In this document: positions 1 to 8,712 of the stretch, piece after piece
Layout of the letters: every line of letters starts with the position of its first letter
How positions within the stretch are numbered: the stretch's first letter is position 1
Origin: DASZCR01 sp964246705
GTDB lineage: Bacteria; Acidobacteriota; Blastocatellia; Pyrinomonadales; Pyrinomonadaceae
Direction of reading: 5' to 3'
Assembly (NCBI GenBank): GCA_964246705.1
Contig: CAXTRQ010000001.1
Span: 1 to 64,000, forward strand
DNA: 64,000 nucleotides
Notes under the pieces: generated by a model
Databases searched by the model: none
What the model was told of the DNA's origin: nothing
The model's input: only the letters and a program-made list of their open reading frames with translations
Made by a program: the position numbers and the translations under genes

Positions 1-515
1 GTCGAGATGGTCGCTTCGGCATCATAGCCATCGGTGTCGGTCAGGCGCTTGAGGTCTGTGCCGTCGGGGCGCGCCGTGAAAATATCGAAGCCGAAATGAA
101 TCGGCCAGACATAACCCTTGGAATAATCCGGGCGCGGCGGGCACTGTTTGGCCGCGAGGTGCGTCGAGGCGTAGAGAATGCGCTTGGCCTTGGGGAAGAT
201 ATAAGAACAGGTGGTCGCGCCGTCTCCGGTCGAAACCATGCGCGGCGTGCCTGTGCCGTCCGATGACATGATGTAAATCTGGTCGCACTCGCGCCCGTCG
301 CGTTTCGATTGAAAGATTAGCTCGCGGCCATCACCCGAAAAATAGGCTTCGGCATTCTCGCCGCCGAAGGAGAGTTGCCGGACGTTACCGAGGTGCTTTT
401 CCTGCGGCTCGCGCAACGCGTCAGAGCCGTCAGGCTTTGCGCCGCTTTGCGCGTGCAAAGCGAGAGCCGCCGCGAGCAACGGAACGAAGATGAAAAGTAT
501 CTGTTTGATTTTCAT
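1..515 (-). CDS. Exported TolB-like beta-propeller protein (C-terminus cut by window edge)
   Basis: The first 171 residues of a longer protein run off the left edge. It opens with MKIKQILFIFVPLLAAALAL, a signal peptide that ends near ALHAQ, so the product is exported. Two blade-like segments follow: one around residues 48-90 (LSFGGENAEAYFSGDGREL, then QIYIMSSDGTG) and one near residue 145 (DIFTARPDGTDLKRLT). The pattern of 'observed/predicted in structure, listed by name, then T/S-DG' is typical of PD40/TolB-type propellers, which bind partners or substrates rather than catalyse. Some relatives carry a peptidase domain after the propeller, and this cannot be checked here. The ATG at 513-515 has no strong ribosome binding site. 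Family assignment is fairly secure; function is not known. Confidence 0.65.
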   Translation of the reverse strand, partial: MKIKQILFIFVPLLAAALALHAQSGAKPDGSDALREPQEKHLGNVRQLSFGGENAEAYFSGDGRELIFQSKRDGRECDQIYIMSSDGTGTPRMVSTGDGATTCSYIFPKAKRILYASTHLAAKQCPPRPDYSKGYVWPIHFGFDIFTARPDGTDLKRLTDTDGYDAEATIS

Positions 516-590
516 GTGAGTAGATTTTAAAGCGTTGCGAACTTCGGATTAGAATGTTTCTCAAATGCGTGCGGTGAGAATTGGGATTCA

Positions 591-686
591 CACCGCAGAG
601 CGCAGAGGATGCATAGAATTTTAAGATTCAGGATTTGAAATTTTGAATCTTAAAACTCTGTGCAATCTCCGTGTCCTGCGTTGGTG
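591..686. repeat. Intergenic inverted repeat, CACCGCA family
   Basis: A nested dyad lies between the DUF4139-like gene and the TolB-like gene. The inner arms 619-630 and 644-655 are perfect 12-base complements (TTTTAAGATTCA). The outer arms are CACCGCAGAG at the left edge and a diverged TGCGTTGGTGA at the right. The same vocabulary (CACCGCAGG, CACAGAG, TTTGAAATC) recurs at 45183-45343 and 61713-61850. It could form an RNA hairpin downstream of the DUF4139-like gene, which is transcribed leftward. Confidence 0.75.
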
Positions 687-717
687 AATGCTGAATCCAC
701 ATAAGTTCAATTTAAAG

Positions 718-2409
718 TCAGCGCCGCACGTAAACTTTATAAAGATAGCGCAGTTGCTTTTCCCCGGGAGGCAGCGAGAATTCCCATTTGACGAGTGACT
801 GCGGATTGACGGATTGCAGGTCGCTTCCTTCACGGCTGATCGCTCCGCGCTCGGATGCTTCCGCGACCATGCCGGAGAGCCTGCGTGTAATCATCACGTC
901 TACGGGCTGCTTCTTCACGTTGCGGAGTTTGATCGTGCCTTCGACCGTGATGAGGTCATATTCGATATTGTCGTTCTCGTCCGGCTTGCCAGATTTCATC
1001 AATTGCCTGACGCGCGATTTCTCTTCCAGCTTGTGCGTGCCGACCACCTCTGTTGCCGGCGTGACGCGGACGAGAGCCTCCGTACCGATTGGCGTGAAGG
1101 CCAGAATGTCCTGTCCGAGCGGCTTCCAGTCGCGGAAGGTCAGAGCGGGCGCGGTCGTCCAAGGCATCTCCGTCTGGTTCTTTAATCTGAGCGAGCGCCA
1201 GAAGCCGCCGGAGAGATTCGTCAGCGAGCGGCTGCTGTATTCGTCAGACGAGACGACTTCGGGAATCGTCCATTCAAAAATCTCACGACAAGGGACGGTC
1301 AGCGAGAAGAGACGAAGGCTGGCACGCTCGCCTTTCTTCAAGGCAATTTGGTTCGAGCGGTAAAGAAAAAGCTCGTCCGCCGACATCGCCGGGAGGCTCT
1401 CTTCTTCCGGCACGCCAACGGAAGAGTCTTCGTTACGCCTCCCGCCGGAAGAACGCAATTCGCCCGCGCGGCTCTGCGTCATGATGGAGTTGGAGTATTG
1501 GTTGGAACTGACGTTGAAATAGCTGGAGACGCCCGCGAAGGTCTGCGAGAGCGAGAGCGGCGAAATCAAATCCTGATAAAGAAAGTGCGGAACGCCGACG
1601 ACGAAATAGATTTCGGCGTCGTCAATGTCCGCCAGTTCGTTGATGACCATCGCTTCCAACTCTAGTCTGGCCTCCGTCACAGGCTCGCCCTTCGGTTCGA
1701 TGCGGTAAGCCGGAATCCAGCGGATGCCTCTCTCCAGCGCGGCGATGCCGAGACCGACCGTCTGCCCCGCCGGAACATTTTCGGTCTTCAGCGCGAGCCG
1801 GTTTTCTTTGCCCGTCGTGAGTTTGTCCCAGCGTGGCTGGCTGACAAATTCCAGTTGGGCGATGTTCGACGTGCGGATGACCGCCACGCCGTTCTCGGTC
1901 GTCACGGCGATGTCCGACTCGCCGTTCTGCATCTTCTCCGCCCCCGTCTCGCGCAAACTTTCCAACCCCGCGCCGACCGTGAAAGTCCTGTGTGAATTAA
2001 GGACGACATACGTGCCTTCGATCATCTTTTCCGAATACTGCGACCTGACCCTGATGCGTGCGCCTTCATTGATGAACAGCAGTTCTTCGAGATTGGCGAC
2101 GCGGCTCGCGTCCTTTTTGTCAGCCTCGAAGGCGAGCAGTTGCGTCACGCGCGCCTGCGGCGAAGTGCTGTAGCCCCACACCGTGCCGAGGACGCCGATG
2201 GGCACTTCGCTCGTATAGACCCATCCATCAACCGGCGCGGCTGCTCCTTCGCGGTAGGTGAAGACGTAACCGTTCTTGAAGACGGCGACGCGCTTGACGG
2301 TCGGCTTGAAAGAAGGCAGACGCTCGCCCTGCTGTGCGGAGACGGGCGTCTGGACGAAAAGAACGGCGACGAGCCAGAGACAGCCTGTGCGGAGATAATG
2401 TCGGTACAC
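718..2409 (-). CDS. Exported DUF4139-like protein
   Basis: About 563 residues. The GTG at 2407-2409 is preferred as start: it gives a compact signal peptide (LWLVAVLFVQTPVSAQQ) and has GGAGGT 11 bases upstream. The frame stays open upstream to a GTG at 2448, inside a repeat. The C-terminal half resembles DUF4139, the domain shared with mucoidy-inhibitor-A-like proteins: a segment around ERGIRWIPAYRIEPKGEP, followed by ARLELEAMVINELADIDDAE, and a final strand motif SLVKWEFSLPPGEKQLRYLY. No catalytic residues are recognised. The product is probably periplasmic or surface associated. Neighbours give no functional hint. The DUF4139 match rests on motif memory and should be confirmed by profile search. 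Confidence 0.6.
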   Translation of the reverse strand: MYRHYLRTGCLWLVAVLFVQTPVSAQQGERLPSFKPTVKRVAVFKNGYVFTYREGAAAPVDGWVYTSEVPIGVLGTVWGYSTSPQARVTQLLAFEADKKDASRVANLEELLFINEGARIRVRSQYSEKMIEGTYVVLNSHRTFTVGAGLESLRETGAEKMQNGESDIAVTTENGVAVIRTSNIAQLEFVSQPRWDKLTTGKENRLALKTENVPAGQTVGLGIAALERGIRWIPAYRIEPKGEPVTEARLELEAMVINELADIDDAEIYFVVGVPHFLYQDLISPLSLSQTFAGVSSYFNVSSNQYSNSIMTQSRAGELRSSGGRRNEDSSVGVPEEESLPAMSADELFLYRSNQIALKKGERASLRLFSLTVPCREIFEWTIPEVVSSDEYSSRSLTNLSGGFWRSLRLKNQTEMPWTTAPALTFRDWKPLGQDILAFTPIGTEALVRVTPATEVVGTHKLEEKSRVRQLMKSGKPDENDNIEYDLITVEGTIKLRNVKKQPVDVMITRRLSGMVAEASERGAISREGSDLQSVNPQSLVKWEFSLPPGEKQLRYLYKVYVRR

Positions 2410-2457
2410 TTCGGGGAAGCACCTCCTCTTTCGATTCAACTCAATCACTACCTAAAC

Positions 2458-2538
2458 AAAAGCAAGGATGAAGGCGGAAGCATAAATAAGCGGAAAGCTG
2501 TTGGTATTATTCATCCTTCCGCCTTCATCCTTGCTTTT
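2458..2538. repeat. Perfect 23-base inverted repeat after serC, GGATGAAGGCGGAAG family
   Basis: Arms 2458-2480 and 2516-2538 are perfect complements over 23 bases, with a 35-base spacer that itself pairs partly. The right arm overlaps the serC stop codon. Read along the serC transcript the second arm ends in CTTGCTTTTGTTT, so it may act as a terminator. Related arms lie at 10181-10252 and 20023-20100. Confidence 0.85.
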
Positions 2539-3622
2539 AGCCGTTGGTTCGCTCGAACTCTTTCATAAAGGAGACGAGCGATTCGACGCCTTCGCGCGGG
2601 AAGGCGTTGTAGATTGAGGCGCGGATGCCGCCGACCGAGCGGTGGCCTTTGAGGCCGTCCAACCCTGCGGCGGTAGTTTCCTTGGCGAACTGTTTTTCCA
2701 AATCTTCCGAAGGCAGGCGGAACGTGACGTTCATCAGTGAGCGCGCTGGCGGCTCGGCATGCCCGCGATAAAAGTCGCTCGCGTCAATCACGTCGTAAAT
2801 CAGTTTCGCTTTCGCCTCGTTCTCCCGATACATCCCGCTGAGACCGCCGCGCTCTTTCAGCCAGCGGCAGACGAGATTGAGAATGTAGATGCCCCACGTG
2901 TTCGGCGTATTGTAGAGCGAGTCGTTCTGCGTGTGCGTGCGATAGTCGAGCATCGTATGGAGTCCGTCGGGAATCGAGGCCAACATATCGTCGCGGATGA
3001 TGCAGACGGTCAGCCCCGAAGGCCCCATGTTCTTCTGCGCCCCGGCGTAAATCATCGCGTACTCCTCGACGGGGATGGGGCGCGAAAGAATGTTCGATGA
3101 AGCATCGGCGATGAGAGGCCGCCCGCCCGCCTCCGGCTCCGTGTGCCATTCGACGCCCTCGATAGTTTCGTTTGAAGTGAAGTGGACGTAAGCGGACTGC
3201 GGGTCAATTTTGATTTCTTCTGCGCGCGGGATACGCTTGAAGCCTTCTTCCTGCGTCGAGGCGGCGACGTTGGCCGTGCCTTCGCGCTTCGCTTCCTTAA
3301 TCGCCTTCTTCCCCCAACTGCCCGTTAGGATGTAATCGGCGCTTCCGCCCTTCGGGAGAAAATTCTGAGGGATCATCGAGAATTGGAAACTCGCGCCGCC
3401 CTGTAAAAAGAGCACATGATAATTTTCGGGAATGCCCATCAACTCGCGCAAGCCCGCAATCGCTCCGTGATGAATCTCGTCGAAAGTTTTCGAGCGATGG
3501 CTGATCTCCATCACAGACATCCCGACTCCGGGCAGAGAGAGCATTTCGCGCTGCGCCTGTTCCAACACGGGCACGGGCAGTACGGCAGGCCCCGCGCTAA
3601 AGTTAAAAATTCTTTCAGTCAT
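2537..3622 (-). CDS. serC: Phosphoserine aminotransferase
   Basis: A 361-residue class V aminotransferase, full length for SerC. It converts 3-phosphohydroxypyruvate and glutamate to phosphoserine and 2-oxoglutarate in the cytosol, the second step of serine synthesis. The start RIFNFSAGPAVLPVPVLEQA and the segment GMSVMEISHRS are hallmark SerC sequences. The PLP lysine is K197 in YAGAQKNMGPSG. Substrate phosphate contacts are expected in the GGAS segment near residue 76. The gene heads a minus-strand stretch that also holds a serA-like gene and a DUF1015 gene, a grouping that supports the serine assignment. A start further upstream is unlikely, because the sequence before the ATG is repeat-like. 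Confidence 0.95.
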   Translation of the reverse strand: MTERIFNFSAGPAVLPVPVLEQAQREMLSLPGVGMSVMEISHRSKTFDEIHHGAIAGLRELMGIPENYHVLFLQGGASFQFSMIPQNFLPKGGSADYILTGSWGKKAIKEAKREGTANVAASTQEEGFKRIPRAEEIKIDPQSAYVHFTSNETIEGVEWHTEPEAGGRPLIADASSNILSRPIPVEEYAMIYAGAQKNMGPSGLTVCIIRDDMLASIPDGLHTMLDYRTHTQNDSLYNTPNTWGIYILNLVCRWLKERGGLSGMYRENEAKAKLIYDVIDASDFYRGHAEPPARSLMNVTFRLPSEDLEKQFAKETTAAGLDGLKGHRSVGGIRASIYNAFPREGVESLVSFMKEFERTNG

Positions 3623-3641
3623 AAATTCCTCTCCTAAAGAT

Positions 3642-3716
3642 TTGGTGAATAGTGAACGCTCAATGACGAATGATGAAATCCGGTTTTTATCTATTCGTCA
3701 TCTACATTGAACATTT
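3642..3716. repeat. Intergenic imperfect inverted repeat, GAACGATGA-type
   Basis: This fills the gap between the SDR gene and serC. ATGACGAAT at 3663-3671 pairs with ATTCGTCAT at 3693-3701. Flanking words such as GTGAACGCTCA and CATTGAAC extend the dyad imperfectly. The vocabulary resembles the long dyad at 36742-36832. Confidence 0.6.
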
Positions 3717-4494
3717 ACTTCTTCTGATAACGTGTCCGCAGAATCTTTCCGGCGACGCGTGTGACGAGCGAGCGCGGCGCAAAGCGTCCGGCTTCAGCCA
3801 TCAGGAAATTGCTCCAACCGGAGATGACGAAACTCTTGCCGCGCTCAAGCGCACTGAGAGCCGTCTCGACGACCTCTTCCGGCGTCTGTGTAATGCTCTT
3901 CGGCGGCTGCGCCGTTCCGGCTACTTCAAAAAAGTTCGTCGCCGTCGAACCCGGACACAGCGCCAACACTTTCACGCCGTACCCGCGATTCTCTTCCCAC
4001 AGGGCTTCCGAGAAAGAGAGCACAAAGGCTTTCGTCGCCGCGTAGGTCGCCATCAAGGGGACGGGCTGAAAGCTGGTGGTCGAAGCGACGTTGATAATCG
4101 CGCCGCGTCGTCGCGCGCGCATCCCCGCCAGATAACGGTGCGTCAATTCCGTGAGCGTGCGGACGTTCAAATCAATCATCTTCAACTCGTTCGGCAATTC
4201 GAGTTCGGCAAACTCGCCGATTGAACCGAAGCCCGCGTTATTGACGAGCATCTCAACTTCAAGCCCCCGCCGCTCTGTCTCCGCAAACAAGCGCGCGGGC
4301 GCTTCCTCTTCCGCCAAATCGAGCGCGACATACTGCGCCTCAATTTTATGTGCGCCCCGCAACTCGTCCGAGAGCGCGGCGAGCCTCTCCATGGTGCGCG
4401 CCACCAACATCACATTGCGCCCGCGCGCCGCCAACTTTCGCGCGAACACTTCGCCGATGCCGCTCGATGCTCCCGTGATGAGAGTGGTTTTCAT
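3715..4494 (-). CDS. Short-chain dehydrogenase/reductase
   Basis: A 259-residue classical SDR, counted from the ATG at 4494; a TTG three codons earlier is an alternative start. The NAD(P)-binding motif is TGASSGIG at residues 7-14, NNAG lies near residue 85, and the catalytic Tyr and Lys are Y151 and K155 (YAATK) with S138 or S141 upstream. The family oxidises or reduces small alcohols and ketones, and the substrate cannot be read from the sequence. It lies between serC and the serA-like gene, but separated from both by gaps, so a role in serine metabolism is possible but unproven. A cytosolic location is expected because there is no signal peptide. Confidence 0.85.
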   Translation of the reverse strand: MKTTLITGASSGIGEVFARKLAARGRNVMLVARTMERLAALSDELRGAHKIEAQYVALDLAEEEAPARLFAETERRGLEVEMLVNNAGFGSIGEFAELELPNELKMIDLNVRTLTELTHRYLAGMRARRRGAIINVASTTSFQPVPLMATYAATKAFVLSFSEALWEENRGYGVKVLALCPGSTATNFFEVAGTAQPPKSITQTPEEVVETALSALERGKSFVISGWSNFLMAEAGRFAPRSLVTRVAGKILRTRYQKK

Positions 4495-4561
4495 ATCAGA
4501 CAAGCTGTTGGAGCTTAAATGTTAGTATAAAGACAAGCAGGTTCTTACTAACATTCAACGT

Positions 4562-5770
4562 CTATCCTTTGAGTTCCAGCAAGTTGAGTTCGATGATGTC
4601 CGCGTTCTCGGCGCGGAGGGCGCGCAATGTTTCGTCAGACGGCGCGGCTTCGAGATTGATGCGGGCGACTGCTGCTTCCGAGCCTTCAAAGACGATGTTC
4701 TCCATCTCCTGCACGTTGATATTTGAGATGCGGATAGCGTCGAGAACTTGTGCGAGGACGCCGGGGCGGTCGCGGTGGCGCACGACGAGCAGGTGTGTGG
4801 CGGGCGTACGGCGCGCGAGGTTGACGACGTTCGGCACTTTGCCCGTCTCTTTAAAAGTTTGGATGATACGCACCGTCTCTGCGGCAATCGCTTCCTGCGC
4901 CTGATCGGTCGAAGCGCCGATGTGATGTGTGCCGTAGAGATTGGCTTCGCGCGCAATCTCGTCCGTGAACTCGCCGGTCGCGCTCGTCGGTTCGGCGGCG
5001 AACACGTCCAGCCCTGCGCGCACACCGCGCTCGCGCATCGCACGCAGCAGCGCGGTGTGATCCACGACCTCTCCACGCGCGGTGTTGATGAAGTACGCGC
5101 CTTCTCTCAACGCGCCGAAGAAGCTCTCGCCAATCAGCCCGCGCGTCTCAGGGTTGAGAGCGAGATGAATGCTCACGATCTCCGAGGCGCGCGCCACCTC
5201 GGACGGACTCTCCTTGTATTCGACGCCGAGCGCCAACGCGTTCTCCGGCGTCAGGCTCCTGCTCCATGCGACGACCGGCATGCCGAACGCACGCGCGCGC
5301 GCGATTACCTCCCGCCCGATCTGCCCCGTCCCGACGAGTCCCAACGTGCGACCGTAGAGGCCCCGCGCGCGTGAGAACTCTTTCTTGTTCCACTCGCCGC
5401 GACGCAGGCTGTTGACGTTGTCGGCGATACGACGGTCGAGCGCGAGAATCAATGCGAAGGCGAGTTCCGCGACGGCGATGGAGTTTTTGCCGGGACAGTT
5501 CGAGACGTAAATGCCGCGCGCGGAGGCCGCCGCCACGTCAATCGTGTTGTAGCCCGCGCCCGCGCGCACGACCAACTTTAGTGCGCCCGTGTCGAGCGCC
5601 GTTGCCGTCACCTTCGTCCCGCGCACGACCAACGCATCCGGCGCATAAGTGCGTATCGCTTCGACGAGGCTTTCGTCTTTCGCATCCGGTTGATATGAAC
5701 AATCGCAGCCGATGGCTTCCAGCCCGTCGCGCCCCGACTGCTCAAACTTATCGGCGATAAGCACGCGCAT
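4562..5770 (-). CDS. serA: D-3-phosphoglycerate dehydrogenase-like protein with ACT domain
   Basis: A 402-residue D-2-hydroxyacid dehydrogenase. The NAD-binding GTGQIG is at residues 147-152. The catalytic set is visible as R232 (ARGEVV), E260 (FAAEP) and H282/H283 (THHIGAS). A C-terminal ACT domain starts near residue 325 (THLLVVRHRDRPGVLAQVLD) and probably senses serine. The predicted reaction is oxidation of 3-phosphoglycerate to 3-phosphohydroxypyruvate, the substrate of SerC encoded 0.9 kb downstream. The length and single ACT domain fit short SerA forms. GAGGTG lies 8 bases before the ATG. The main alternative is another hydroxyacid dehydrogenase, but the gene context favours SerA. Confidence 0.88.
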   Translation of the reverse strand: MRVLIADKFEQSGRDGLEAIGCDCSYQPDAKDESLVEAIRTYAPDALVVRGTKVTATALDTGALKLVVRAGAGYNTIDVAAASARGIYVSNCPGKNSIAVAELAFALILALDRRIADNVNSLRRGEWNKKEFSRARGLYGRTLGLVGTGQIGREVIARARAFGMPVVAWSRSLTPENALALGVEYKESPSEVARASEIVSIHLALNPETRGLIGESFFGALREGAYFINTARGEVVDHTALLRAMRERGVRAGLDVFAAEPTSATGEFTDEIAREANLYGTHHIGASTDQAQEAIAAETVRIIQTFKETGKVPNVVNLARRTPATHLLVVRHRDRPGVLAQVLDAIRISNINVQEMENIVFEGSEAAVARINLEAAPSDETLRALRAENADIIELNLLELKG

Positions 5771-5800
5771 ACTTTTTCCACCTCTTCGTAAATTACTCCG

Positions 5801-6346
5801 CTAAGGATGCAGGCTATACAACGAGCCGTCGGGTCGGAACTCTTCGCGCCGCATCGAGTAGCGCACGACTTCCTGACCGTAGTGCCTCGCCAACCCCTCG
5901 CGCTTCATCCCTGCCTTTTCCATTACGCGCCACGAACCCGTGTTCTGCGGATTGGCGATGGCGACAATCTCTTCCAGTTTCGTCTCTTCAAAAGCATAAC
6001 GAAGCGTGGCCTTCGCTGCCTCGGTGACAAGCCCACGGTTCCAGTAATTCTTCGAGATACCATAGAGCAGTTCGACCTCCGGCGTGTTATCCAAAAACTT
6101 CAGGCCGCAATAGCCGATAAGTTTTTCTTCCGGTCGGTAGATAACGGCCCACTGACCGAAATTGTTCTGCTTGAACCGCTCGATCAGACGCCCCAGCAAC
6201 CCCTTGCTCTCTTCCCTTGAGAGAGGCCACCCCTCCGAATGGATGAAGCGCATCACTTCCGGGTCAGTCCAGACAGCGTACATCGCTTCAAAGTCCTCCG
6301 GCGTAAACATGCGTAGCCGCAGACGTTCAGTTTCAATCTCAGGCAT
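5801..6346 (-). CDS. GNAT-family N-acetyltransferase, RimJ/RimL type
   Basis: 181 residues. The opening IETERLRLRMFTPEDFEAMY is the usual start of RimJ/RimL-like acetyltransferases, and NPQNTGSWRVMEKAGMKREG near the C-terminus is the typical cofactor-proximal N..S..V.EK.GF segment. The enzyme transfers acetyl from acetyl-CoA to an amine, and the acceptor is unknown. It lies just upstream of serA on the same strand with a 30-base gap, so the two may be cotranscribed. Nothing is unusual in length or composition. Confidence 0.85.
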   Translation of the reverse strand: MPEIETERLRLRMFTPEDFEAMYAVWTDPEVMRFIHSEGWPLSREESKGLLGRLIERFKQNNFGQWAVIYRPEEKLIGYCGLKFLDNTPEVELLYGISKNYWNRGLVTEAAKATLRYAFEETKLEEIVAIANPQNTGSWRVMEKAGMKREGLARHYGQEVVRYSMRREEFRPDGSLYSLHP

Positions 6347-6356
6347 AAGCGTAATC

Positions 6357-6437
6357 TGTTTTCAGTTTTCACTTTCCAGTAGTCAGCTTTCAGCAAAAGA
6401 GCGCCTTGCTTGCCTTCATGCTGAAAACTAAAAACTA
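6357..6437. repeat. Intergenic inverted repeat, CTGAAAACT family
   Basis: Words TTTCAGCA (6388-6395) and AGTTTTCA (6364-6371) on the left face TGCTGAAA (6419-6426) and TGAAAACT on the right. The dyad sits between the DUF1015 gene and the acetyltransferase gene, both leftward. Similar CTGAAAACT words occur inside the paired cassettes at 22778-22988 and 42607-42728. Confidence 0.6.
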
Positions 6438-7667
6438 TAACTTGTGAGTCAAGATTCCGTCGCGCAGTTTCGGCTCGAACCATGTTGATTTGGGCGGCAT
6501 AATGCTGCCCGCATCCGAGACGCGAAGCAGGTCTTCAATGGTCGTCGGGTAGAGCGCGAAGGCGACGGCGGCGCGGCCTGTCTCGACGAGTTGGACGAGT
6601 TCTTGAGTGCCGCGCGAGCCGCCGACGAAATCAATGCGTTTGTCTGTCCGCACGTCCCTGATGCCGAGCACGGGGTCGAGCAAGTTCTCTTGTAACACGC
6701 TCACGTCGAGCGAAGCGACGGGGTCGGCCGCGTTGGTCTGCGCCTCACCTTTTAGTGTCAGACCGTACCAGCGCCCCGCCAGATACATGTGCCAGTGACC
6801 GCTCTTGCCGGGGCCGCGCGGATTCGCGTCAACCGTGAGAGTAAACCGCTCTCCGACCTTCGCCAGAAAATCTTCATCCGACATGCCGTTTAAATCTTTC
6901 ACGACGCGGTTGTAAGGAAGAATCTGCATCTGGTCTGAGGGGAACGAGACGGCGATGAAACGGTTGTACTCTTCCTCGCCCGTGTACGCCGGATTCTGCT
7001 CGCGCAGGGTGGCGCACGCGCGGCTGGCGCTGGCGGCGCGGTGATGGCCGTCGGCGATGTAGAGCAGCGGCACTTCGGAGAAGGCGCGGACGAGTTGTTC
7101 GGGCGCGGGGACGCGCCAGATTGTATGGCGTACGCCGTCGGGGGCAGTGAAATCATAAAGCGGCGCTCTCTGCGTCTCGCCCGCGACGAGCGCATCAATG
7201 CGACGGTCTGCGACGTAGGTAAGAAAGACGACGCCGGTTTGCGCGCGCAGTTCGATGAGATGTCTGGTGCGGTCGTTCTCTTTGTCGGGGCGCGTCTTCT
7301 CGTGCTTGCGAATCAGGTCTCTGTCGTACTCGTCCACCGAAAAGCAGGCGGCGATACCTGTCTGCGTATGGTCGCCCATCACGAGGCGATAGAGATAAAG
7401 GCTCGGCTCAGCTTCCGTTTCAAGCGGGCACTCGGCGACGAGCCGCGCGAAGTTTTCTTTCGCTTTGGCATATACCTCATCGCTGTAAATATTCGTTCCT
7501 TCCGGCATGTCTATTTCGGGGCGCGTGACGTGCAGGAAATTGAGCGGATTGTCGGAGGCGATGGCGCGCGCCTCCTCCGTGTTGACGACATCATAGGGCA
7601 CGCTCGCCACTTGCTCGACCCGCTCGACGGGCGGGCGCAGCGCGCGGAAAGGGAAAATTGCGGCCAC
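6435..7667 (-). CDS. DUF1015 family protein
   Basis: A 410-residue protein starting at a GTG with GGAG 10 bases upstream. The start (FPFRALRPPVERVEQVASVP, then YDVVNTEEAR) and the central YIADGHHRAASA block are characteristic of DUF1015. The biochemical activity of this family is not established to my knowledge. DUF1015 genes are commonly found beside serA and serC in several phyla, and that is also the arrangement here, which points to a role around serine or phosphohydroxypyruvate metabolism. No signal peptide or membrane segment is visible. The DGHHR motif could be a metal or phosphate site, but that is a guess. Confidence 0.85.
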   Translation of the reverse strand: MAAIFPFRALRPPVERVEQVASVPYDVVNTEEARAIASDNPLNFLHVTRPEIDMPEGTNIYSDEVYAKAKENFARLVAECPLETEAEPSLYLYRLVMGDHTQTGIAACFSVDEYDRDLIRKHEKTRPDKENDRTRHLIELRAQTGVVFLTYVADRRIDALVAGETQRAPLYDFTAPDGVRHTIWRVPAPEQLVRAFSEVPLLYIADGHHRAASASRACATLREQNPAYTGEEEYNRFIAVSFPSDQMQILPYNRVVKDLNGMSDEDFLAKVGERFTLTVDANPRGPGKSGHWHMYLAGRWYGLTLKGEAQTNAADPVASLDVSVLQENLLDPVLGIRDVRTDKRIDFVGGSRGTQELVQLVETGRAAVAFALYPTTIEDLLRVSDAGSIMPPKSTWFEPKLRDGILTHKL

Positions 7668-8052
7668 AGGCTTTATTCTCCTTCGGAGGACGAATGAATC
7701 AGGGCGGAGCTTTTGACCGCTAAAGACTATCCGCTCGCACCCGCTTTGAGCAAGTCGCGCGCGACGCTTCAGCCGTCGGACGCGTCGAAAGGTGGCGGCT
7801 CTACATTTACGCGGACAAGTTTGTTAAGATGCGCGCCCAACCGTCGGCTCATTCGCCCGCGCTCGTGAAGAGATGATTGCGCCAACGGAAATCGCAACCA
7901 GCGCGTCCGTTTCATCGTTACACTTATTTTCAAACGCATTTCCGGCACGCCGCGACGGCGATTTTGAACAATTAATGCTCGAACGTGACGCGTGAGATAA
8001 AACATGCGCGTGCTGTTTAAATCTTAAAATTCAGTTGTGAGGTCGAACAGAG
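7668..8052. other. Divergent intergenic region, no gene seen
   Basis: 385 bases between the leftward DUF1015 gene and the rightward carbinolamine dehydratase gene. It should contain both promoters, but no convincing -35/-10 pair was found. A 78-codon open frame on the minus strand (7769-8005) has unusual composition and no ribosome binding site and is not accepted as a gene. Confidence 0.5.
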
Positions 8053-8376
8053 ATGGACAATCTGGCAAGCCGTCACTGCGTACCGTGTCACGGTGGAGTG
8101 CCGCGACTCGCAGGCGACGAGATAGAAAAATTTGCGGGGCAGTTGCCCTCGTGGCGGGTGGTCGAAGAACATCACCTGCTAAGGGATTACAAGTTTCCCA
8201 ACTTTCGTGATGCCCTCATCTTCGTCAACCGCGTCGGCGAGGTGGCCGAACAGGAAGGCCATCACCCGGACATCTCTTTCGGCTGGGGCTACGCGCAACT
8301 TAAAATCTGGACGCACGCGATTGACGGCCTCAGCGAAAGCGATTTCATCCTCGCCGCCAAAATTGACGCGCTCTAA
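8053..8376 (+). CDS. phhB: Pterin-4a-carbinolamine dehydratase
   Basis: 107 residues, full length for the family. It dehydrates 4a-hydroxytetrahydrobiopterin and so recycles pterin cofactor for aromatic amino acid hydroxylases; some bacterial members may serve molybdopterin metabolism instead. The signature runs from EGHHPDISFGWGYAQLKIWT to the following HAIDGL. The N-terminal CVPCHGG is also usual. GAGGT lies about 9 bases before the ATG. No phenylalanine hydroxylase gene is present in this window, so the physiological partner is unknown. The gene stands alone between two intergenic repeats. Confidence 0.93.
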   Translation: MDNLASRHCVPCHGGVPRLAGDEIEKFAGQLPSWRVVEEHHLLRDYKFPNFRDALIFVNRVGEVAEQEGHHPDISFGWGYAQLKIWTHAIDGLSESDFILAAKIDAL

Positions 8377-8427
8377 AGTCAACACTTTTCAAAAGCAAGC
8401 AACCTCACCTTTCTTCTTCTTTTTTAC

Positions 8428-8580
8428 GCCTTGGCGTCTTTGCGCTAAAATTATGCTTTCTCAATAAATAAGTTGCGCGCAAAGACGCTGGAGGCGCAAA
8501 TGAAAATAAAATGTTGAGAGATTGAAGATTGAAGGTTTCAAATCTTGCGGTTGAAATCTCTGCATTCTGCGGTGGTGAAT
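8428..8580. repeat. Composite intergenic repeats between carbinolamine dehydratase and isocitrate dehydrogenase
   Basis: The 336-base gap at 8377-8712 holds two dyads and no gene. The first is of the CGCAAAGACGC family: GCGTCTTTGCGC at 8434-8445 pairs perfectly with GCGCAAAGACGC at 8477-8488. The second at 8517-8560 pairs GAGATTGAAGATT with AATCTTGCGGTTGAAATCTC imperfectly. It is followed by an orphan TGCGGTGGTGAAT at 8568-8580, which matches the right half of the CACCGCA family. Confidence 0.75.
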
Positions 8581-8712
8581 CTCAGCTTTCACGGACGCTC
8601 ATGGGAGAATTGCTGCCGACAATTGCGATTCCTTCCCCGCCAGTGTTATATCTCCTCAACACTTTGTAGGCAGTGCTCATCTTCAAATACTGAAAGGCAA
8701 TCAGGCGCTATC

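Noticed and set aside
7769..8005. A 78-codon frame in the divergent gap
   Set aside because: Composition and lack of a translation signal argue against a gene; the region more likely holds promoters.
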